Shown: one piece after another, positions 58,674-64,000 of the stretch
How the letters are laid out: every line of letters begins with the position of its first letter
How positions within the stretch are numbered: position 1 is the stretch's first letter
Assembly (NCBI GenBank): GCA_946803715.1
Contig: CAMPET010000018.1
Span: forward strand, 273,526 to 337,525
Reading direction: 5' to 3'
From: Beroe ovata
Lineage: Eukaryota > Ctenophora > Nuda > Beroida > Beroidae
DNA length: 64,000 nt
Translations under genes and position numbers: made by a program
The notes under the pieces: generated by a model
Database searches by the model: none
What the model saw: only the letters and a program-made list of their open reading frames with translations
Told to the model about the DNA's origin: nothing

Positions 58674-61474
58674 ATGGCAAATTGGAACAGCGCCAAAAGT
58701 TCTGATGAGGATGTTGAGCTGATTTTGAGGAAAATATTCGTCGGAGGAGTGAGGCCAGACACCACTGATGACCAGTTCAAATCATACTTCACCAAGTTTG
58801 GGGAGATTGATGTGAGTTCGGGGAGGCCTGTTCGGTGATCACACGTCAAATACTTCGATTATGGTCTGATAGTAGGTACTGAACCTCGATTCCCAGGATT
58901 ATGTGTTGATCAAGAACAAACAGACGAACCAAACGAAAGGATTCGGTTTTGTGACGTACAAGGAACAAGCAACTGTCGATGAATGCTTGGCTAAGAAACC
59001 TCACACAGTCAATGGCAAAGAGGTATCCACCGCAATTTAAATTTCAGATCGAATTAGTTTTAGCAGCTAACTACAATTGATTGGAACATATTCAAAGTTA
59101 GGAACCGCTTGGCATCTTCAATTAAATGATAGCAGATTTCGTGGGTTCGAGGACCCAGTTATGACGTTCTGGTGTCAGCGCACCCTATCACAAGCATTCC
59201 ATATTCACAAGTGGTGTCAGCGAGTTTTGACTCGTAGTTATGGAGTGGTGTCAGCAAGTTGCGACGAATGAGTATCCCAATCGCCACACAGCCCTGTTCT
59301 GACGAACTGGTGTCAGCCATTCCATCGCAAGCATTCCTACGTCACAGTTATGTAGTGGTGTCAGCANCTTTAAGAGGTGTAACTTTATAGAAAACTTTAT
59401 TTAAGTCGCCAAACGTCATACTTAACTGAAATACTTAACTGAATATGGTGAAGACGTATTTTCATTTGTAAACAGAGTCAAAAGAGAATTAACTAACTAT
59501 CTCTCATCTATCGCAAGCGTTCCATATTCACAAGTGGTGTCAGCGAGTTTTGACTCGTAGTTACCGGTATATGTACACATGGAATGATAAGTGCACGGAA
59601 AGAAAAAGACGCGCACTTAACAGTGGAAACTGCTTACAATTGCTAACAATTGCGCGTCTTTTTCCTTCCTTCTACCTTATTCTTCGATGTGTACACATAC
59701 GCGTAATGGAGTGGTGTCAGCAAGTTGTGACGAATGAGTACCCAAATCGTCACACATCTCTGTTTCGACAAACTGGTGTCAGCGAATTCCATCGCAAGCA
59801 TTCCCGCGTCACATTTATGCAGTGGTGTCAGCAAGTTTTTACGAATGAGTACCCAATCGTCACACAGCCCTGTTCTGACAAACTGGTGTCAGCGCATTCC
59901 ATCGCAAGCATTCCCACGTCACTGTCATGCAGTGGTGTCAGCAAGTTGTGACGAATGGGGTACCCAATCGTCACACAGCTCTGTTTTGACGAACTGGTGT
60001 CAGCGCATTCCTACGTCACAGTCATGCAGTGGAGTCAGAAAGTTGTGACAAACGCATAATAGCGAGTTGATCTAGGCTAGAGTTGATCTAGGGTGTTTTG
60101 GGGGAACCTGCCAAATTGTCTTATGGTGTGGGTTTAGGAGCACCCTTTCAACAATCCTGGATACGCCCTTGCCCGGAAATGAGGTCTGGCCAGTGACCAC
60201 ACCCTCTTATCGTCACGACAACCGTTTTCAGGTTGATGTGAAACGTGCAGTTCCCAAAGACCAGCCCCAGGAACGGTGTCAGAAGATATTTGTTGGCGGT
60301 TTGCCAGAGACCACCGAGTCAGACCTGAAAGAGTTTTTCGAGAGATACGGTACTGTAACCCAGTGCCAGTTCAAGCGAGATCAGAACACTGGGAGAGGGA
60401 GGGGATTCGGATTTGTGTCATTCGATAGCAGTGATACTGTCGACAAACTGATAATCATGAAGGTAAGTTTTGAACCTAGAGTCAGTTGAGTGTTCTCTGT
60501 CATAAGTGTACCCTAGTGGGGGGAGGTAATGCAAACTTAAGCAAATTCTTTCCCGCCTTGTTTGACGTTTGAGTAAACCAAAAAATGTTTGCCAAAGTTT
60601 GTCTTTCCCCCGCCCCTAATATGCCCAATATGCCCTTTTTCATCCGACTCACGAAATCTAGCTCACTTCTTTCCGCAGCACATTGATTTTAACGGTAAGA
60701 CTATCGAGTGTAAGAAAGCACTGGATGTGAAGGATAAGCCGAGTGGTGGAATGATGAATGGAGGGGGGCACAACCCCTCTGTGTACGCCCCGCAGGCTGG
60801 CTACCCTCCCCCCGGTTATCCAGCCCCGCCCATGCCGGCGTATGGAGCCTATCCCGCATACCCTGGCTACGGAGGTGAGTGCTCGCTGTTTCATTTGGCG
60901 ATGATCATCGATTGGGACCAAATGAAGTGAGGTGTGATCGAATCTCTATTTTAGCGCCACAAGCAGCAGCAGCTGCGCCCACAGCGCCAGGCTACGCGCC
61001 CCCGGCCGCAGCCTATCCTGCAGCGTACCCCACAGCCGCCTACCCTGGCTACCCTACCGCAGCCCCCGGATACCCGACTGCAACACCCGGCTACCCAGCG
61101 CCAGTTGCGCCAGCAGCCAACCCATACTACCCCCAGCAGGTAGGAATGTGGGCGTGGTCCATTCAGGTGCTGAGATGTGCTCAATACATCATCAGTGTAC
61201 ATTCTGGACTAAATTGAGAGAGTTCACTATCTGTGTGTATACTCGGAGGTCGGGAAATAGCAACGTTGCTCAGTTGTAGAACTTTGTAATTACCCCTCCC
61301 ACAACTCCAAACTATGGTCACGTGATAACATTATATTCACAACGTGACATCACACGTAATACCACATTCTCTTCTCAGGCTCAAGCTCCAGGTCAGTATA
61401 ATCAGACTCCTAGTGCGTATGGTGCTCAGAAAAACGCGTACACACAGCAGAATAAACACTACAAACCATACTAA
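58674..61474 (+). CDS. Two-RRM hnRNP-type RNA-binding protein, DAZAP1/Hrb27C-like
   Basis: Six exons with matched phases: 58674-58811, 58897-59022, 60232-60462, 60679-60874, 60955-61139, 61379-61474; 323 residues. RRM1 has RNP2 KIFVGGV and RNP1 KGFGFVTYK. RRM2 has KIFVGGLPETT and RGFGFVSF. The linker is short, as in DAZAP1, Hrb27C/hrp48, Musashi and hnRNP A/B. The C-terminal 150 residues are low-complexity Pro/Ala/Gly/Tyr (PGYPTAAPGYPTATPGYP) and end HYKPY. Proteins of this class regulate splicing, localisation and translation of mRNAs. Intron 59023-60231 contains a satellite array. The upstream 3' splice consensus (TCTATAG, 58667) lies 6 nt before the ATG. Confidence 0.92.
59205..60050. repeat. 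~110-bp satellite array with GTGGTGTCAGC core, in the hnRNP intron
   Basis: Core copies at about 59212, 59242, 59352, 59532, 59711, 59821 and 59932 are mostly 109-111 bp apart. Each unit also has ACGAATGAGTACCCAATCG and TTCTGACGAACTGGTGTCAG boxes. The array is interrupted by a fragment of the 51430-type MITE (about 59385-59515, with an N at 59367) and by a 140-bp inverted-repeat insertion (59564-59703). Confidence 0.85.
59564..59703. mobile_element. 140-bp inverted-repeat insertion with TA target duplication
   Basis: The ends GTATATGTACACAT and ATGTGTACACATAC are inverted relatives, and an inner pair GGAAAGAAAAAGACGCGCA / TGCGCGTCTTTTTCCTTCC extends the pairing. It splits a satellite unit after CTCGTAGTTA; the unit resumes ATGGAGTGGTGTCAGC, with TA on both sides. 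This fits a non-autonomous TA-targeting (Tc1/mariner-type) element. Confidence 0.65.
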
Positions 61475-62261
61475 GCCACAGGTATGTGATTTCACCCAAA
61501 CTTCACTTCATGTGTATCAGACTAGTCCAGACTTCAGAATTTGATTGATTAACTTCATACTTAACTACGTAAATATTGATCCTTAACTTTTCATTGATCT
61601 CAGGTTAAATAACAGTTAACTTAATGTTAGACGTTTCCAGACATCCTTTCATCTTGGTTAACTTATCAACTCGGTTAACTTAACGTTAACTTAACGTTAG
61701 ACTGTGATGTATACCTTGTGAAATAAGATAAACATTGGATATTCTTAATGTATCTATGTATATTCTGGCTTCAAGCTGAGAATGTCAGGAAAACATTGTT
61801 TCTGATGCTGCACAGCTATTTTTCATTGTGACTGCGCTCAATTATCTTAACTGCTTTCGTTGTATTTTAATTTCAAATTTCCCCACATATCTTTTACATT
61901 AACACTCTGTCTCATTATGGCGAATTAAAATTTATCTAGCTAATATTTGGTGATTACCACTATAGTACTTTGTTAAATTTTAGATACCTAGGAATAACTG
62001 TTAGAGTGTAGATCATAATTCTCTGGAAGGTTCTTGGCGCGCGCGTCTAAAACATCTTTTGTACTAGCAAGTTGTGCGCGTTTACGCGTACTAAGCATAC
62101 AATTTCAGCAGTAATAAAGCACACTAGTCGACTTAAAATTTGTCCGCACATAGCGCGTTGCAGGTCACGCAGAGGGGGTCATACTTGTACATTTCCATCA
62201 TTCATCTCATTATCCATTCTTGCCCGCCACATTTCGTGAACATTTGTTCTTCTGTCCTCAG
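61475..62261. other. 3' UTR and intergenic region after the hnRNP gene
   Basis: A donor-like CCACAG/GTATGT immediately follows the stop codon, so the 3' UTR may be spliced. AACTTAACGTTAACTT-type repeats lie around 61560-61700. No exon was seen. Confidence 0.45.
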
Positions 62262-63947
62262 TTGTACATGACTTCGAAATCATCGACATTCCCTCCTCTA
62301 ACACCATGTAAGTATTTAAACATCTTATCGAATCTATCATTCTATCAAATGAGGATACATATTCAATGGTAATAACGGAAGTTTTGACCAAAAACATATA
62401 CGCTATTCTGATGTTCCAAGTCTGATGTTCAGAACATAACATTTATTGTTTACACGTTCTAAACCTTTCCTTATTTCAGAATGAAGAATAGAGAATATCC
62501 GATATATTCGTCCAAAGTGAACTTAGATGAGACGATCTCTGACGAAAAGGTAAGATCTCCCCAAACGCTTTCATTTTAACGTAATCTCTCTTGATGAGCA
62601 AATTAGGTTTTCCGTGTCTAATTTGTGTAGATAGGGGAGTAGAGCATTACGGTAATCTCACTTTTCCGATGCTTGTCTCATCTCGCGTTGGACATTCTGA
62701 TTGCCACATTCTTCTCTATTATGGAATTAATCCAGCCCGTCTTAATTCGAGCTGATCAAACGTACATTTCAGACATCTGCTTCTGTGGCAAATGGAGAGG
62801 ATGTGGGATACTTCTCGAATTAAGTGGTAGGTGATTGTTTGGTTTACGTTCTCTCTACACTGCTCAAATGATGACAAACATTGGAGACCTGTCATGAATT
62901 ACTGTGATTAATTCCATATCTGATACATGTTGTACTGGAGCAAGCAGTTTGCTGTTGTTGCATCGATAGCTGATAACCCTTATCTTCAGACTGTTCAGGA
63001 GATCAAACACTGGAGTAACTGCAAGCTTCGATTGAGGTAAATGTAAAGCTCTAGAGAAACTTTTCCATTGTATATGAATGATGAATTTTGACAAGCATAT
63101 ATCTGATCTTGTTGAAGATAGTTATCTCTGACTGAATCTACATTGATCTACCGATTAACGATTGTGAGGAGTGTATTGTAACCTTCTATATTTCAGGATC
63201 ATCGAAGATTGCGCCGTTGAAATCAACAGTCAATTGCCTGAGAGGAATATGACCTTGTGGTAGGTTGCGTACTGCATTTCCACATCAATTTTGTTGTGTC
63301 TGTTTCTCTGATGATAACATAGTTCAACCGAACAACAATGTCGATTTACTATAATCTTTCGCTCCTATCTGAGTTTCCGATTAACACGTCTATCATGTCA
63401 TTGATCGTTTTTACTAGATTGTAATATGGGTATCTATCCACAGGAAGCTGCGTGGATACAGTATCTCGATGTGAAGAAACTAAATATTTGGTAAGTTATT
63501 AGGTGATATTCTCGACTTCTCTTAAAACGAGTTAAATGATGAGTTATAAATCTTTGATAGGAATTGCCGGCTGATTTCATTGATGCCAAGTTACGACTGA
63601 TAGAAGACACCATTTGTCAGCTGTCACTTCAACTGACAATATCGACAAAGTGTTGACCACAGTTTTTTCAGGTCAATCTGTAGAAAGGGAGAAACAATTC
63701 CTGTACAATATACATTGAGGTGAGCAAATACGATTATTTCAACTCGCTCCTTTCACTTTTTCTGATGCAATTCTTGTCCATATTCATCCGTGATGGTAAA
63801 AACTGATTTAATGAGTCTGAAAATCAAACAGCTAAATTCCAACGCTCATCTTGTTGTTCGTTGTTTCTCACGTCTTTTTTATCAGGTCCCATTCGAAAAT
63901 TTCGAGCTTGCATTCGATCTCCGACCCTCAAGATCACGAACATTACG
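62262..63947 (+). CDS. Unrecognised multi-exon gene, 3' part off window, with alternative cassettes
   Basis: Small exons bounded by good splice signals: 62262-62307 (enters phase 1, exits 2), 62480-62549 (2 to 0), 62990-63036 (0 to 2), 63197-63259 (2 to 2), 63672-63719 (2 to 2), 63886-63947 (2 to 1). The joined product includes HDFEIIDIPSSNTIMKNRE, KHWSNCKLRLRIIEDCAVE and SICRKGETIPVQYTLR. Three other segments also accept phase 0 from 62549: 62773-62823 (ends TAA), 63444-63490 (exits phase 2) and 63561-63656 (ends TGA). I do not recognise the protein or see a domain. The 5' start was not found. It could be several alternatively spliced tails of one gene. The support is only splice signals plus phase agreement. 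Confidence 0.35.
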
Positions 63948-64000
63948 GTGAGTGAAACCAACATTATCATTCAATCTCTTGTTTCCAAAAGCACCAGCAC

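Noticed and set aside
59205-60050. Regularly spaced repeats resembling a CRISPR array
   Set aside because: Eukaryotic intronic satellite: units repeat over their whole length rather than having unique spacers, and no cas genes are present.

Overview
The window is animal nuclear DNA. It carries canonical GT-AG introns, metazoan gene families (muscle myosin heavy chain, CLIP-170, a Dbl-family RhoGEF, an SLC22-type transporter) and cytosolic ribosomal proteins with invertebrate-like lengths. Most introns are short (about 80-400 bp), several long genes have no coding intron, and nearly every start codon sits 3-27 nt after a 3' splice-site consensus. The last point resembles animals that use spliced-leader trans-splicing. 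I cannot assign a phylum from sequence alone; a ctenophore or another small-genome invertebrate would fit. All exon boundaries below come from reading splice signals and checking phase by hand.

Layout: 1-3736 (-) 5' two thirds of a CLIP-170-like microtubule plus-end protein; 5422-5880 (-) RPS18; 6345-6865 a broken retroelement fragment; 8524-26453 (+) a 27-exon RhoGEF (CRAL-TRIO, spectrin-like repeats, a Ser-rich segment full of QT motifs, DH, PH). An SLC22-like transporter lies antisense inside one of its introns (18992-20904). 26.5-34.0 kb is non-coding and contains a block present in two full and one partial copies, separated by single Ns that look like assembly joins. 34006-47432 (+) is a muscle-type myosin heavy chain with two candidate first exons and two candidate last exons. 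Then come an intronless alpha-arrestin (48008-49243 +), an intronless F-box/WD40 gene (49882-51189 -), a repeat-rich zone with foldback and MITE-like elements (51.4-54.5 kb), an intronless acylaminoacyl peptidase (54849-56900 +), RPL6 (57254-58500 +), a two-RRM hnRNP/DAZAP1-like gene starting only 173 bp after RPL6 (58674-61474 +), and the start of an unrecognised multi-exon gene with apparently alternative cassettes (62262 to the right edge).

The genes do not form one pathway. CLIP, myosin and the RhoGEF all act on the cytoskeleton, and the RhoGEF carries an array of putative dynein-light-chain (LC8) sites. The most notable items are the RhoGEF itself (its SEC14 half is made of exons too short to show as long ORFs), the nested transporter with an in-frame UGA, the alternative ends of the myosin gene, the pervasive 3' splice sites just upstream of start codons, and several related families of inverted-repeat elements.
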